Source: Pseudomonas sp. Irchel s3b2 (GTDB taxonomy: Bacteria; Pseudomonadota; Gammaproteobacteria; Pseudomonadales; Pseudomonadaceae). From it: a DNA stretch of 64,000 nt. Under the pieces are notes generated by a model. That model was not told where the DNA came from, searched no databases, and saw only the letters and a program-made list of their open reading frames with translations. Below, piece after piece: positions 55,217 through 64,000 of the stretch (the stretch's first letter is position 1; each line of letters begins with the position of its first letter). The DNA lies in the NCBI RefSeq assembly GCF_900187445.1, contig NZ_FYEB01000001.1, forward strand, positions 1,116,001 through 1,180,000, written 5' to 3'. Both the position numbers and the translations under genes were made by a program.

Positions 55217-56365
55217 ATGCCTGCCTTTCAGGAATACTTCGACCCCAGCCACCAATTGGTCCGCGACAGCGTCAGACGTTTCGTCGAGCGCGAGATTCTT
55301 CCGGACATCGACCAGTGGGAAGAAGCCGAAAGCTTCCCCCGTGAGCTCTACCTGAAGGCCGGCGCGGCGGGGATTTTGGGCATTGGTTATCCAGAAGCCT
55401 TGGGCGGCAGCCACGAAGGCGATGTGTTCGCCAAGATCGCTGCCAGTGAAGAGCTGATGCGCTGTGGTTCCGGTGGTCTGGTCGCGGGGCTGGGCTCGCT
55501 GGACATTGGTTTGCCGCAGATTCTCAAGTGGGCCAGGCCTGAAGTTCGCGATCGCGTTGTGCCTCAGGTGCTGGCGGGCGAGAAGATCAGCGCCCTGGCC
55601 GTCACCGAGCCCAGCGGCGGCTCCGACGTCGCCAACCTGCAAACCCGCGCCATCCGTGACGGCGACTTTTACCGGGTCAGCGGCAGCAAAACCTTCATTA
55701 CCAGCGGCATTCGGGCAGATTTCTACACCGTCGCGGTGCGTACCGGCGAACCTGGGTTTGGCGGCATCAGTTTGTTGCTGATCGAGAAGGGCACGCCCGG
55801 GTTCACCGTCGGTCGTCAGTTGAAAAAAATGGGCTGGTGGGCGTCGGACACCGCCGAACTGTTTTTCGATGATTGCCGAGTACCGGCGGGCCATCTGATC
55901 GGTGCCGAAAACAGGGGCTTTGCCTGCATCATGGGCAACTTCCAGAGCGAGCGTCTGGCCTTGGCGCTGATGGCCAACATGACCGCGCAGTTGGCACTGG
56001 AGGAGAGCCTGAAATGGGCTCGTCAGCGTGAGGCTTTCGGCAAACCCATCGGCAAGTTCCAGGTGCTCAAGCATCGACTGGCGGAAATGGCCACGATGCT
56101 GGAGGTATCACGGGAATTCACTTACCGTCAGGCGGCGAAAATGGCTGCTGGGCAGAGTGTGATCAAGGAGATTTCCATGGCCAAGAATTTCGCCACCGAC
56201 ACGGCGGACCGCATCACCAACGACGCCGTGCAGATTCTCGGGGGCCTCGGTTACATGCGCGAGAGCCTGGTGGAGCGGCTGTACCGGGATAATCGGATTC
56301 TGTCGATCGGCGGCGGGACGCGGGAAGTGATGAACGAGATCATCAGTAAGCAGATGGGGCTTTAA
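55217..56365 (+). CDS. Acyl-CoA dehydrogenase
   Basis: A 382-residue FAD enzyme of the acyl-CoA dehydrogenase family, which introduces a trans double bond in an acyl-CoA. Family parts are clear: GYPEALGGSHEGD, the FAD-binding ALAVTEPSGGSDVANL, SGSKTFITSGIRAD, MGWWASDTAEL and the C-terminal QILGGLGYMRESLVERLYRD. The late sequence GGGTREVMNEII is in the FAD/catalytic part. Substrate chain (fatty, branched or terpenoid) cannot be told. It is transcribed alone. Confidence 0.93.
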   Translation: MPAFQEYFDPSHQLVRDSVRRFVEREILPDIDQWEEAESFPRELYLKAGAAGILGIGYPEALGGSHEGDVFAKIAASEELMRCGSGGLVAGLGSLDIGLPQILKWARPEVRDRVVPQVLAGEKISALAVTEPSGGSDVANLQTRAIRDGDFYRVSGSKTFITSGIRADFYTVAVRTGEPGFGGISLLLIEKGTPGFTVGRQLKKMGWWASDTAELFFDDCRVPAGHLIGAENRGFACIMGNFQSERLALALMANMTAQLALEESLKWARQREAFGKPIGKFQVLKHRLAEMATMLEVSREFTYRQAAKMAAGQSVIKEISMAKNFATDTADRITNDAVQILGGLGYMRESLVERLYRDNRILSIGGGTREVMNEIISKQMGL

Positions 56366-56385
56366 TCTACGGTGTGGCGGCTGAA

Positions 56386-56412
56386 GCTTTCGCGGGCAGG
56401 CTTGCCCGCGAT
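56386..56412. repeat. Single REP unit
   Basis: TTCGCGGGCAGGCTTGCCCG with internal dyad symmetry (CGCGGGCA/TGCCCGCG), alone between convergent acyl-CoA dehydrogenase and apt genes. Confidence 0.8.
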
Positions 56413-56432
56413 GGCGTCAGTACAGACCCTGC

Positions 56433-56981
56433 TTATTTATCGCTCAACGCAAACTGCGTCAGGCAAAACGTCGGAATCCCCATGTCTTCCAGCCGCTGCG
56501 AACCACCCAGCTCCGGCAAGTCAATGATCGCTGCCGCTTCATGCACCCGCGCGCCCATGCGCCGAATCAGGTTGGCCGCCGCGATCAGCGTGCCGCCAGT
56601 GGCGATCAGGTCATCGAACATCACCACCGCATCACCCTCACACAGACTGTCGGCATGGACTTCGAGAAAGGCTTCGCCGTACTCGGTGGCATAACCCTCA
56701 GCCAGCACGTCGGCCGGCAATTTGCCCTGCTTGCGGAACAGCACCAGCGGTTTGTTCAACTGATAAGCCAGGATCGAACCGATCAGGAAGCCCCGGGCAT
56801 CCATGGCGCCGACGTGGGTGAAGTCGGCCTCGACGTAACGATGGGCAAAGCTGTCCATCACCAGGCGCAGGGCCGTGGGTGACTGGAACAAGGGGGTGAT
56901 GTCGCGAAAGATCACGCCCGGCTTGGGGAAGTCGATCACGGGGCGGATCAGGGATTTTATGTCGAAGGAGTCGAAGACCAT
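56433..56981 (-). CDS. apt: Adenine phosphoribosyltransferase
   Basis: A 182-residue purine salvage enzyme making AMP from adenine and PRPP. Motifs: the early [34 protein letters not shown] and the PRPP-binding loop [14 protein letters not shown]. Lengths and motifs are complete. It lies 79 bases downstream of anr on the same strand, a neighbourhood kept in pseudomonads. Confidence 0.97.
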   Translation of the reverse strand: MVFDSFDIKSLIRPVIDFPKPGVIFRDITPLFQSPTALRLVMDSFAHRYVEADFTHVGAMDARGFLIGSILAYQLNKPLVLFRKQGKLPADVLAEGYATEYGEAFLEVHADSLCEGDAVVMFDDLIATGGTLIAAANLIRRMGARVHEAAAIIDLPELGGSQRLEDMGIPTFCLTQFALSDK

Positions 56982-57060
56982 CGTCGAAGTATCCTGGCGG
57001 GCTGCAAACGTCGCAGTATAACGGCGGCTGAACCGTTTCGCTCAGCCGCCATCGCCAGAA

Positions 57061-57795
57061 TCAGCCGTCGAGCGAGCCGCCGGCCAGGGCGCAGAGCTGG
57101 ATCGGGTCGAGGATGTGTATTTCCTTACCCTCGGCCGCGATCAGTTCGTTTTGCTGGAAACGGGTGAACACCCGGGACACGGTTTCCACCGCCAGGCCCA
57201 GGTAATTGCCGATTTCATTGCGCGACATGCTCAGCCGGAACTGGTTGGCCGAGAAACCCCGTGCGCGGAAACGTGCCGACAGGTTGACCAGGAAGGTGGC
57301 GATGCGCTCGTCGGCGGTTTTCTTCGACAGCAGCAACATCATTTGCTGATCGTCGCGAATCTCGCGGCTCATCACTCGCATCAACTGACGGCGCAGTTGT
57401 GGCAGTTGCAAGGCCAGTTCGTCGAGGCGTTCGAAAGGGATTTCGCACACCGAAGTGGTTTCCAGGGCTTGCGCCGAGACCGGGTGTTTTTCAGTGTCCA
57501 TGCCCGACAGGCCGACCAGTTCACTCGGCAAATGGAAACCGGTGAGTTGTTCTTCGCCGACATCGCTCAGGCTGAATGTCTTCAGGGCGCCGGAGCGTAC
57601 TGCATAAACGGAATCGAACGTGTCGCCCTGGCGAAAGAGGAACTCGCCTTTTTTCAGCGGGCGACCACGTTTGACGATTTCGTCCAGCGCATCCATGTCT
57701 TCCAGATTCAGAGAAAGTGGCAGGCAGAGAGGGGCCAAGCTGCAATCCTTGCAATGGGCTTGGCTATGAGCGCGCAGTTTTACTGGCTCGGACAT
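57061..57795 (-). CDS. anr: Anaerobic regulator Anr (Fnr family)
   Basis: A 244-residue Crp/Fnr regulator that senses oxygen with a 4Fe-4S cluster. The cluster cysteines are C15, C18, C24 and C117. The cyclic-nucleotide-like domain covers about residues 25-150, and the helix-turn-helix has E-x-x-S-R in [20 protein letters not shown], which reads TTGAT half sites. A perfect TTGAT-N4-ATCAA site precedes the adjacent hemN. The ATG at 57795 gives the known start [18 protein letters not shown]; upstream open codons are non-coding. Confidence 0.97.
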   Translation of the reverse strand: MSEPVKLRAHSQAHCKDCSLAPLCLPLSLNLEDMDALDEIVKRGRPLKKGEFLFRQGDTFDSVYAVRSGALKTFSLSDVGEEQLTGFHLPSELVGLSGMDTEKHPVSAQALETTSVCEIPFERLDELALQLPQLRRQLMRVMSREIRDDQQMMLLLSKKTADERIATFLVNLSARFRARGFSANQFRLSMSRNEIGNYLGLAVETVSRVFTRFQQNELIAAEGKEIHILDPIQLCALAGGSLDG

Positions 57796-57887
57796 TTCTT
57801 TAATCCTTGTGGGAAAACACACATAAGACGTAAGGGTAACCCACTGGAGGACATTCGGGCCAGCCTGCGACAATTTAACCTCACCTT

Positions 57888-59270
57888 CTAAATCACTCGG
57901 GAAAATCGCTGGCGATTGCTGTGTTCCAGGTACGCATCGAAGACCATGCACACCGAGCGCACCAGCAGTCGTCCTGCCGGGAGTACGCAGATTCGTTGGT
58001 TGTCCAGTTCGATCAGTCCATCCTCGGCCATATTCAGCAGCTGAGGCCAAAGCTCGCCGAAATAACCACGAAAATCGATATTGAAGGTTTGTTCGATCGT
58101 TGCGAATTCCAGGCTGAAATGGCAGATCAGTTGCTGAATCACCGCGCGTCTCAGCCGGTCATCGGCGTTGCAAATCAGGCCACGGCTGGTGGCCAGTTGA
58201 GCGGACGCCAGCGCGTTCTGGTACTGGTTCAGGTCGCTGCTGTTCTGGCAGTACAAATCGCCGATCTGGCTGATGGCTGATACCCCCAGACCGATCAAAT
58301 CGCAATGACCGTGGGTGGTGTAGCCCTGAAAGTTACGTTGCAGGGTCGATTCTTCCTGAGCAATCGCCAGTTCATCGTCGGGTAGAGCGAAGTGGTCCAT
58401 GCCGATGTAGCGGTAACCGGCGGCTGTCAGCTGTTCGATGGTGCGCTGAAGCATTTCCAGCTTTTGCGCCGGAGCCGGTAGATCGTTGCTGTTGATCCGC
58501 CGTTGCGGCATGAAGCGTTCCGGCAGATGGGCATAGTTGAACACCGAGAGCCGGTCCGGTTGCAGGTTGATGACTTCGTCGACCGTGCGGGCGAAGTTCT
58601 CGGGCGTCTGCTTCGGTAAGCCGTAGATCAGATCGATGTTGATCGAGCGAAATTGCAGGGTTCGAGCGGCATCGATCACCGCACGGGTTTCTTCCAGGCT
58701 TTGCAGGCGATTGACCGCCCGTTGTACCACCGGGTCGAGGTCTTGCAGGCCGATACTGACGCGGTTGAAGCCCAGTTCCCGGAGCAGGCCCATGGTCGAC
58801 CAATCGGCCTCACGAGGGTCGATCTCGATGCCGTAGTCGCCGGAATCGTCGTCCAGCAAAGTGAAATGCTTGCGCAGCTGCGCCATCAGCTGGCGCAGTT
58901 CGTCGTGGCTGAGAAAGGTTGGTGTGCCACCGCCGAAATGCAGTTGCTCGACTTTCTGCGTCGGGTCGAGGTGGCAGGCAATCAGCTGGACTTCCTGTTC
59001 CAGGCGTTGCAAATAGGGCAGGGCGCGGCCACGGTCCTTGGTGATGACTTTGTTGCAGGCGCAGTAGTAGCAGATGTTCGCGCAGAACGGCACATGCACG
59101 TACAGCGACAGCGGACGCAGGGCTTTACGGCTGTCGCGCAGGGCATGAAACAGGTCGAAGCTGCCGACCTGGCTGTCGAATTGCACGGCGGTCGGGTACG
59201 AGGTGTAGCGCGGTCCCGCCAGGTCGTAACGGCGGATCAGATCTGTGTCCCAACGAATGGCGTCGAGCAT
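57888..59270 (-). CDS. hemN: Oxygen-independent coproporphyrinogen III oxidase
   Basis: A 460-residue radical SAM enzyme that makes protoporphyrinogen IX under low oxygen. The cluster cysteines are C63, C67 and C70 in [15 protein letters not shown]. Other HemN parts: [14 protein letters not shown] and [13 protein letters not shown], plus a C-terminal HemN domain. It lies 92 bases upstream of anr on the same strand and has an Anr box 65 bases before its ATG, so induction by Anr in low oxygen is strongly indicated. Confidence 0.97.
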   Translation of the reverse strand: MLDAIRWDTDLIRRYDLAGPRYTSYPTAVQFDSQVGSFDLFHALRDSRKALRPLSLYVHVPFCANICYYCACNKVITKDRGRALPYLQRLEQEVQLIACHLDPTQKVEQLHFGGGTPTFLSHDELRQLMAQLRKHFTLLDDDSGDYGIEIDPREADWSTMGLLRELGFNRVSIGLQDLDPVVQRAVNRLQSLEETRAVIDAARTLQFRSINIDLIYGLPKQTPENFARTVDEVINLQPDRLSVFNYAHLPERFMPQRRINSNDLPAPAQKLEMLQRTIEQLTAAGYRYIGMDHFALPDDELAIAQEESTLQRNFQGYTTHGHCDLIGLGVSAISQIGDLYCQNSSDLNQYQNALASAQLATSRGLICNADDRLRRAVIQQLICHFSLEFATIEQTFNIDFRGYFGELWPQLLNMAEDGLIELDNQRICVLPAGRLLVRSVCMVFDAYLEHSNRQRFSRVI

Positions 59271-59334
59271 GCGGGCATTCCCCCGGATAGGCTGGCAGTG
59301 TCGGCGAGTCTAGGGAGAAGTGCGCAAAGGCATC

Positions 59335-59348
59335 TTGATTTGCATCAA
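59335..59348. promoter_or_regulatory. Perfect Anr/Fnr box upstream of hemN
   Basis: TTGATTTGCATCAA matches the Anr consensus TTGAT-N4-ATCAA at all ten defined bases. It is centred about 71 bases before the hemN ATG, a fitting distance for a class II activated promoter with a short leader. Confidence 0.9.
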
Positions 59349-59376
59349 GGGTCGGGATTTGTGTTGTCGGTGAGGG

Positions 59377-59451
59377 CCTCTTCGCGGGCAAGCCTCGCTC
59401 CTACAGGATTTGCGCATAACCTTGTAGGAGCGAGGCTTGCCCGCGAAGGGC
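59377..59451. repeat. Inverted REP pair
   Basis: CTTCGCGGGCAAGCCTCGCT and its inverted copy GTAGGAGCGAGGCTTGCCCG separated by about 20 bases, between hemN and the membrane protein gene. Confidence 0.92.
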
Positions 59452-59462
59452 GCACCGCAGAT

Positions 59463-60146
59463 CTAATGCCCCATGAGCCAATGCTGATGCGGCCCCGGCA
59501 AGGTCCAGATGCCGAATAGCATTACCAGCAAGCCACCGGTCATGCGTACGCTGCGTTTGCGCAACAACGCTGTGACTCGCTCGGCGGCAAGCCCAGTGGC
59601 GAGCAGCACCGGCCAGGTGCCCAGACCGAATGCCAGCATCAGCAATGCACTGTCCAGCGCATTGCCCTGGCTCGCCGACCACAGCAATGTGCTGTAAACC
59701 AGCCCGCACGGCAGCCAGCCCCACAGTGCGCCCAGCAGCAGGGCGCGGGGCAGGTTCGATACGGGCAATAGTGAGTTGGCCACCGGCTGGATATGCCGCC
59801 ACAAGCCACGGCCGAGGCTTTCGATACGGGTCAGGCCACTCCACCAACCGGCCAGGTACAGTCCCATGGCGATCAGCAGCAATCCGGCGAGGATGCGCAT
59901 GAACATCGCCGCCGGGCTATTGGCCACGGCCCAGCCGGCCAGGCCAATCAACAGGCCGGCCGCGGCGTAGCTGAGAATTCGCCCCAGGTTGTAGGCCAGC
60001 AACAATCGAAAGCGTCGGCTGCGCTGTTCCTTGGGAATCGCCAGGGTCAATGCGCCCATCAAGCCGCCGCACATGCCCAGACAATGCCCGCCGCCGAGCA
60101 GGCCGAGGATCAGCGCAGAGACTAACAGTGGCGCCAACTCAAGCAT
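59463..60146 (-). CDS. Sulfite exporter/DsbD-like membrane protein of the cco cluster
   Basis: A 227-residue inner-membrane protein of about six helices. The first carries GGGHCLGMCGGLMGAL, the H-C-x-G-M-C-G-G signature of the DsbD_2/TauE-like group always found beside ccoS in pseudomonads; GWLPCGLVYSTLLWSA is the matching half repeat. A role in copper or thiol handling for cbb3 oxidase assembly is likely but not proven. Its start overlaps the ccoS stop by 8 bases, so it is part of the ccoGHIS operon. The ATG at 60146 is used. Confidence 0.87.
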   Translation of the reverse strand: MLELAPLLVSALILGLLGGGHCLGMCGGLMGALTLAIPKEQRSRRFRLLLAYNLGRILSYAAAGLLIGLAGWAVANSPAAMFMRILAGLLLIAMGLYLAGWWSGLTRIESLGRGLWRHIQPVANSLLPVSNLPRALLLGALWGWLPCGLVYSTLLWSASQGNALDSALLMLAFGLGTWPVLLATGLAAERVTALLRKRSVRMTGGLLVMLFGIWTLPGPHQHWLMGH

Positions 60147-60357
60147 GGGGCGGCGCCTTGTCGTCCGGTTTGGCCTGTTGGCCGCTGACCTCATCGACCG
60201 CGGCCTTGTGGTTCGGGTCCTGATCGTCGAACAGGATGCTGTGGGCCGGGCCGTCGAGGTCGTCGTACTGACCGCTGTCGACTGCCCAGAAGAAGATATA
60301 AATAGCGATGGCCACGATCAGCAGCGCGGCCGGGATCATCACGTAGAGAGCTGGCAT
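60139..60357 (-). CDS. ccoS: Cbb3 oxidase assembly protein CcoS
   Basis: A 72-residue protein with one N-terminal helix (MPALYVMIPAALLIVAIAIY, then FFWAVDSGQYDDLDGPAHSIL), the family signature. CcoS is needed to insert heme and copper into cbb3-type cytochrome oxidase. The acidic tail is variable. It lies 22 bases after ccoI and overlaps the next gene. Confidence 0.95.
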   Translation of the reverse strand: MPALYVMIPAALLIVAIAIYIFFWAVDSGQYDDLDGPAHSILFDDQDPNHKAAVDEVSGQQAKPDDKAPPHA

Positions 60358-60379
60358 CTGGACTCCATGCCCGCGCGGC

Positions 60380-62830
60380 TCAGGCCGGCAGCGGGCGGGT
60401 TTCTGGCGTGGTGCCGACAGCCGGCGCGCTCGGCAGGCGAGTCAGGCGCAGGGCATTCAGCACCACGATCAACGAACTGATCGACATGCCGACCGCGGCC
60501 CATACCGGGGTGATCCAGCCGAGGGCGGCGAACGGCAACATGAGGCCATTGTACAGCGCCGCCCACAGCAAGTTCTCGATGATGACCCGACGGGTGCGCC
60601 GGGCCAGGCTGAAGGCTTGCACCAGCGCGTCGAGCCGGTTCGACAGCAGCACCGCGTCGGCACTGGTTTTCGCCAGATCGGTGGCCGAACCCATTGCCAC
60701 GCTGATATCGGCGGCAGCCAGCACCGGCACGTCGTTGACCCCATCACCGAGCATCAACACCTTGCGACCTTCCTTGTGCAGTTGTTGCAGCACCTGCAAT
60801 TTATCGTCCGGACGCAAACCGCCACGGGCCTCGTCGATGCCCAATTCGGCAGCGACGCTGGCGACCATCGGCGAGCTGTCGCCGGACAGCAGCAGCGTAC
60901 GCCAGCCGCGAGCCTTGCATGCCGCCAGCAGGGCGGGCGCGTCGGCGCGCAAACGGTCGTCGAGGACGAACCACGCCAGCGGCCCTTGGCTGTCGCCGAG
61001 CAGCAGCCATTGGCCGGGCTCATCAGGCATTACTGGCGATTGAGTGCCGCTGAGTTCGCAGACAAACCCCGGTTGGCCAATGCGCAGGCGTTGTGTGCCG
61101 ACCAACCCCTCCAGACCCAGCCCCGGCATGCTGTGAACTTCCTCGGCGGCTAGCGGCGCGCGGCCAAAAGCCCGGGCAATCGGGTGTTCGGAGCGGTTTT
61201 CCAGGGCGGCGGCGAGGCTCAGGCATTGATCGCTGGTCAGCGACCCCAGCGGTCGGATCGAACGCAAGGCCAGGCGACCTTCGGTGAGGGTGCCGGTCTT
61301 GTCGAAAATCACCGTGTCGATTTGATTCAGGCCTTCCAGCACATGGCCGCGTGTCAACAAAAGCCCCAGTTTGTGCAGCGTTCCGGTGGCAGCCGTCAGG
61401 GCGGTTGGCGTGGCCAGCGACAAGGCGCACGGGCACGTCGCAACCAGCATCGCCAGAACAATCCAGAACGCTCGCGCTGAATCCAGCTCCCACCAGACCA
61501 GGCCGATGACGGCGGCGGCGATCAGCGATAACAGCAAAAACCATTGCGCGGCGCGGTCGGCGATTTCCGCCAGTCGCGGCTTCTCGGCCTGGGCGCGATC
61601 CAGCAGTCGGACGATGGCTGACAGGCGTGTGTCCTGACCCAGCGCCAGGACTTCCACGGTCAACGCACCTTCAACGTTCAAGGTCCCGGCGGTGACGGCA
61701 TCGCCCGGGGTTCGAGGTCGTGGCAGGTATTCGCCGGTGAGCAGGGATTCGTCGATGCTCGACTGACCGTCGAGGATCTTGCCGTCGGCCGGCAAAATCG
61801 CACCGGGGTGCACCAGCACCTGATCACCCACGCGCAACTCGCTGAGCAGAATCCGCTCGCTCTGGCCATCAGCGCTCAGTCGCAGGCAGGAGGCGGGCAA
61901 CAGATTGACCAGTTGAGCGGTCGCGGCAGCGGTGCGTTCCCGGGCGCGACGTTCCAGATAACGTCCGGCCAGCAGGAACAGCGCAAACATCCCCACGGCA
62001 TCGAAATACAGCTCGCCGACCCCGGTGATCGAGGTCCAGATCCCGGCGATATAGGCACTGCCGATCGCCAGCGACACCGAAACGTCCATGGTCAGGTGAC
62101 GGGTGCGCAGATCGCGCATCGCGCCCTTGAAGAACGGCGCGCAGCTGTAAAACACGATCGGGGTGGTCAGAAACAGCGCGACCCAGCGCAGGATAGTGTG
62201 CAGCTCGGGGCTGAGATCAATGTTGAATTCCGGCCACGTGGCCATGGTCGCCATCATCGCCTGGAACCACAGCAGTCCGGCGACCCCGAGTTGACGCAGG
62301 GCCAGGCGGTTTTCGCTGGCCAGTTGTTCGCTGGCGCGGTCGGCCTGATACGGATGGGCGGCGTAACCGATGTGGCGCAATTCGCTGAGTACCTGGCTCA
62401 ACGGCAATTGTGCGTCGGCCCAGCGCACATGCAGGCGATGGTTGGACAGGTTCAGGCGTGCTTCGGCCACCGCCGGCAAAGCCCGCAGGTGTTTCTCGAT
62501 CAACCAGCCGCAGGCGGCGCAACTGATGCCTTCCATCAACAGAGTGGTTTCGGCGAGTTCGCCTTCGTGGCGGACAAAGGGTTGTTGCACATCGGCGCGG
62601 TCGTAGAGCTCCAACTCGTCCACCAACTGTACCGGCAAGGCTTCGGGGTTGGCCGAAGCTTCGCTGCGATGCTGGTAATAGCTTTCCAACCCGCCGGCCA
62701 CGATGGCCTCGGCCACCGCCTGGCAACCCGGGCAGCAGAACTCGCGGGTATCCCCGAGGACAGCGGCTGTGAAGCGGCTGCCGGCCGGGACGGGCAGGGC
62801 GCAGTGGTAGCAGGGGGTTGGACTTGTCAT
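60380..62830 (-). CDS. ccoI: Copper P1B-type ATPase CcoI
   Basis: An 816-residue copper-exporting ATPase that feeds cbb3 oxidase assembly. An N-terminal cysteine-rich part (CYHCALP, FCCPGCQ) and a heavy-metal-binding domain (GISCAACGWLIEKHL) precede eight helices, with the ion site C-P-C in ATCPCALSLATP, the phosphorylation site DKTGTLTEG and the hinge GDGVNDVPVLAAAD. All catalytic motifs are intact. The ATG at 62830 is chosen over a start nine codons earlier that lies in repeat-derived sequence. Confidence 0.96.
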   Translation of the reverse strand: MTSPTPCYHCALPVPAGSRFTAAVLGDTREFCCPGCQAVAEAIVAGGLESYYQHRSEASANPEALPVQLVDELELYDRADVQQPFVRHEGELAETTLLMEGISCAACGWLIEKHLRALPAVAEARLNLSNHRLHVRWADAQLPLSQVLSELRHIGYAAHPYQADRASEQLASENRLALRQLGVAGLLWFQAMMATMATWPEFNIDLSPELHTILRWVALFLTTPIVFYSCAPFFKGAMRDLRTRHLTMDVSVSLAIGSAYIAGIWTSITGVGELYFDAVGMFALFLLAGRYLERRARERTAAATAQLVNLLPASCLRLSADGQSERILLSELRVGDQVLVHPGAILPADGKILDGQSSIDESLLTGEYLPRPRTPGDAVTAGTLNVEGALTVEVLALGQDTRLSAIVRLLDRAQAEKPRLAEIADRAAQWFLLLSLIAAAVIGLVWWELDSARAFWIVLAMLVATCPCALSLATPTALTAATGTLHKLGLLLTRGHVLEGLNQIDTVIFDKTGTLTEGRLALRSIRPLGSLTSDQCLSLAAALENRSEHPIARAFGRAPLAAEEVHSMPGLGLEGLVGTQRLRIGQPGFVCELSGTQSPVMPDEPGQWLLLGDSQGPLAWFVLDDRLRADAPALLAACKARGWRTLLLSGDSSPMVASVAAELGIDEARGGLRPDDKLQVLQQLHKEGRKVLMLGDGVNDVPVLAAADISVAMGSATDLAKTSADAVLLSNRLDALVQAFSLARRTRRVIIENLLWAALYNGLMLPFAALGWITPVWAAVGMSISSLIVVLNALRLTRLPSAPAVGTTPETRPLPA

Positions 62831-62845
62831 GGGGCGTGTTCCGAT

Positions 62846-62955
62846 GATCGTTCCCACGCTCTGCGTGGGAATGCCTCCCCGGACGCTCCGCGTCCGCTTC
62901 GGCTGGGACGCGGAGCGTCCCTGGCTGCGTTCCCACGCAGAGCGTGGGAACGATC
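62846..62955. repeat. GATCGTTCCCACGC-family element (110 bases)
   Basis: GATCGTTCCCACGCTCTGCG and its inverted copy enclose GGACGCTCCGCGTCC and GGGACGCGGAGCGTCCC. It sits between ccoH and ccoI inside the operon. Confidence 0.92.
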
Positions 62956-62965
62956 AGGATAAGGC

Positions 62966-63505
62966 TTATTTTTTCAGGTCTTCTGCACCCTGCAGCGGTT
63001 CATCGCCCAGCAGCAGATCCTTGTCGTGGCTGACCAGTTCTTCTTCGAACATGCGCCAAATCTTGTCATCCTGAACACCCAGCAATTCGATAAAGCGGCG
63101 ACCTTCAATCTTGTCGTTCAACTGGCCAATGTAGCGGCCCTGTTCGGTTTCGCTGCGGGCCAGGGTGATCTTGCGATCCTTCTCCGGCTGGGTCGGCGAA
63201 ATAAGGTTCAGCTCAAGGGTTTTCGGCTGGCTGTTGCCGCTCAGGCGCAGGTCGACTTCGCCGGTCACGTCATCCAGATGCACGCTGGCGCGCATCAGCA
63301 GGGTCTGGGCCAGCAGTTCGCGGTCCAGCGAACGGTTGATGCCTTTGCCGGCCTCGTAATAGTTGTCGTTGACCAGGTTGTCCGGATTGTTCACCGCGAT
63401 GGTCACCATCGACAGGGTCAAGGCCACCGAGCAGGCCAGGATGGCGATGATGATCCACGGCCAAAGATGCTTGTACCAGGGACTTGCGGCAGTTGCTGCG
63501 GGCAT
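62966..63505 (-). CDS. ccoH: CcoH/FixH cbb3 oxidase assembly protein
   Basis: A 178-residue protein with one N-terminal helix (about residues 15-38, WPWIIIAILACSVALTLSMV) and a periplasmic FixH domain (NYYEAGKGINRSLDRE, then a beta-rich part with DVTGEVDLRLSG). CcoH/FixH is needed for stable cbb3 oxidase. It lies 11 bases after ccoG; a repeat element separates it from ccoI. The ATG at 63505 gives the usual start. Confidence 0.93.
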   Translation of the reverse strand: MPAATAASPWYKHLWPWIIIAILACSVALTLSMVTIAVNNPDNLVNDNYYEAGKGINRSLDRELLAQTLLMRASVHLDDVTGEVDLRLSGNSQPKTLELNLISPTQPEKDRKITLARSETEQGRYIGQLNDKIEGRRFIELLGVQDDKIWRMFEEELVSHDKDLLLGDEPLQGAEDLKK

Positions 63506-63516
63506 GATGACTTCTC

Positions 63517-64000
63517 TCAACGAATTTGTGGGCCGATGAATCGGCTCTTGGCTTCAACGTGAACGCTGGCGTCATCGGCATCCTTGAGGATGAATTTCAC
63601 CTCGTTGGTGCTCGACGGCAGTTGTTCCGGTGCGCTGGACAGTTCGACCGGCTGGCTGAAAATCTCTCCGGCGGCGACCTTTATTTCGCGCTTGCCTTGC
63701 AGCTTGAGGTCCGGCAGGCCGGTGGCTTCCAGCACATAGGTATGGTCGCGCTGGTCCTTGTTCATGATCTTCAGGCTGTAGACGTTTTCGATCCGGCCTT
63801 CGGCGTTCTCACGGTACAACACGCGGTCTTTACTGACATCGAAACCGACCAGCGAGCGCATGAAGAATGCAGTCACCAGCAACGCGATCATCGCCAGCAA
63901 CACCAAGGCATAACCGATCAGACGCGGGCGCAGTTTATGGGTTTTTTGCCCAGAGAGGTTGTGCTCGGTGGTGTAGCTGATCAGGCCGCGCGGGTAATCC
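63517..64000 (-). CDS. ccoG: CcoG/RdxA iron-sulfur protein (C-terminal part)
   Basis: The C-terminal 161 residues of CcoG, cut by the window edge; the frame is open to the end. Visible: YPRGLISYTTEHNLSGQK, the last transmembrane helix (about LIGYALVLLAMIALLVTAFF) and an Ig-like periplasmic domain (residues after VGFDVSKDRVLYREN). CcoG is a cupric reductase that acts in cbb3 assembly. The ferredoxin cysteines lie outside the window. Confidence 0.93.
   Translation of the reverse strand, partial: DYPRGLISYTTEHNLSGQKTHKLRPRLIGYALVLLAMIALLVTAFFMRSLVGFDVSKDRVLYRENAEGRIENVYSLKIMNKDQRDHTYVLEATGLPDLKLQGKREIKVAAGEIFSQPVELSSAPEQLPSSTNEVKFILKDADDASVHVEAKSRFIGPQIR

Overview
The window reads as chromosome of a fluorescent-group Pseudomonas. 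The housekeeping order anr-hemN-ccoSIHG, recR-ybaB-dnaX, ligA-zipA-smc and xdhABC-guaD is typical of that genus, GTG starts are common, and paired REP repeats built on a GTAGGAGCGAGGCTTGCCCG core sit between many genes. No tRNA, rRNA, integrase, transposase or CRISPR array was seen.

Bases 1-18250 are the right part of a type III secretion island of the SPI-1/Inv-Mxi-Spa family, not the Hrp family usual in pseudomonads. In order: the tail of the export apparatus (sctR, S, T, U); the chaperone and translocon genes (sicA, sipB, sipC, sipD) with an IacP-like acyl carrier protein; an AT-richer block with two unknown, probably secreted proteins (one with a cupin-like core); a HilA-like regulator coupled to the transglycosylase iagB; and a needle/inner-ring/sorting-platform operon (prgH, I, J, K, orgA, orgB and a small OrgC-position gene). 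A convergent 508-residue hydrophobic protein of unknown function closes the island beside pyrD.

Bases 18250-31100 hold core genes (pyrD, rmf, rlmKL, a CHASE-PAS-GGDEF cyclase, dacB, a yggL-type gene) and a small accessory pair: a clavaminate-synthase-like 2-oxoglutarate oxygenase and a TSUP permease. A BenE-family transporter follows. Bases 31400-39320 are a purine catabolism cluster: a GntR regulator, guanine deaminase, xdhC, xdhB, xdhA, and a second, divergent GntR regulator with a paired operator-like sequence between it and xdhA.

Bases 39320-64000 are core chromosome: smc, zipA, ligA, a zinc metallopeptidase, 4.5S RNA, an XRE regulator, a GGDEF/EAL protein with altered catalytic signatures, a periplasmic solute-binding-like protein, dnaX-ybaB-recR, an acyl-CoA dehydrogenase, apt, then the microaerobic block anr, hemN (with a perfect Anr box), a membrane protein, ccoS, ccoI, ccoH and a ccoG cut by the window edge. 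Two repeat families (REP pairs and a GATCGTTCCCACGC family) mark the intergenic regions outside the island and are absent from inside it.
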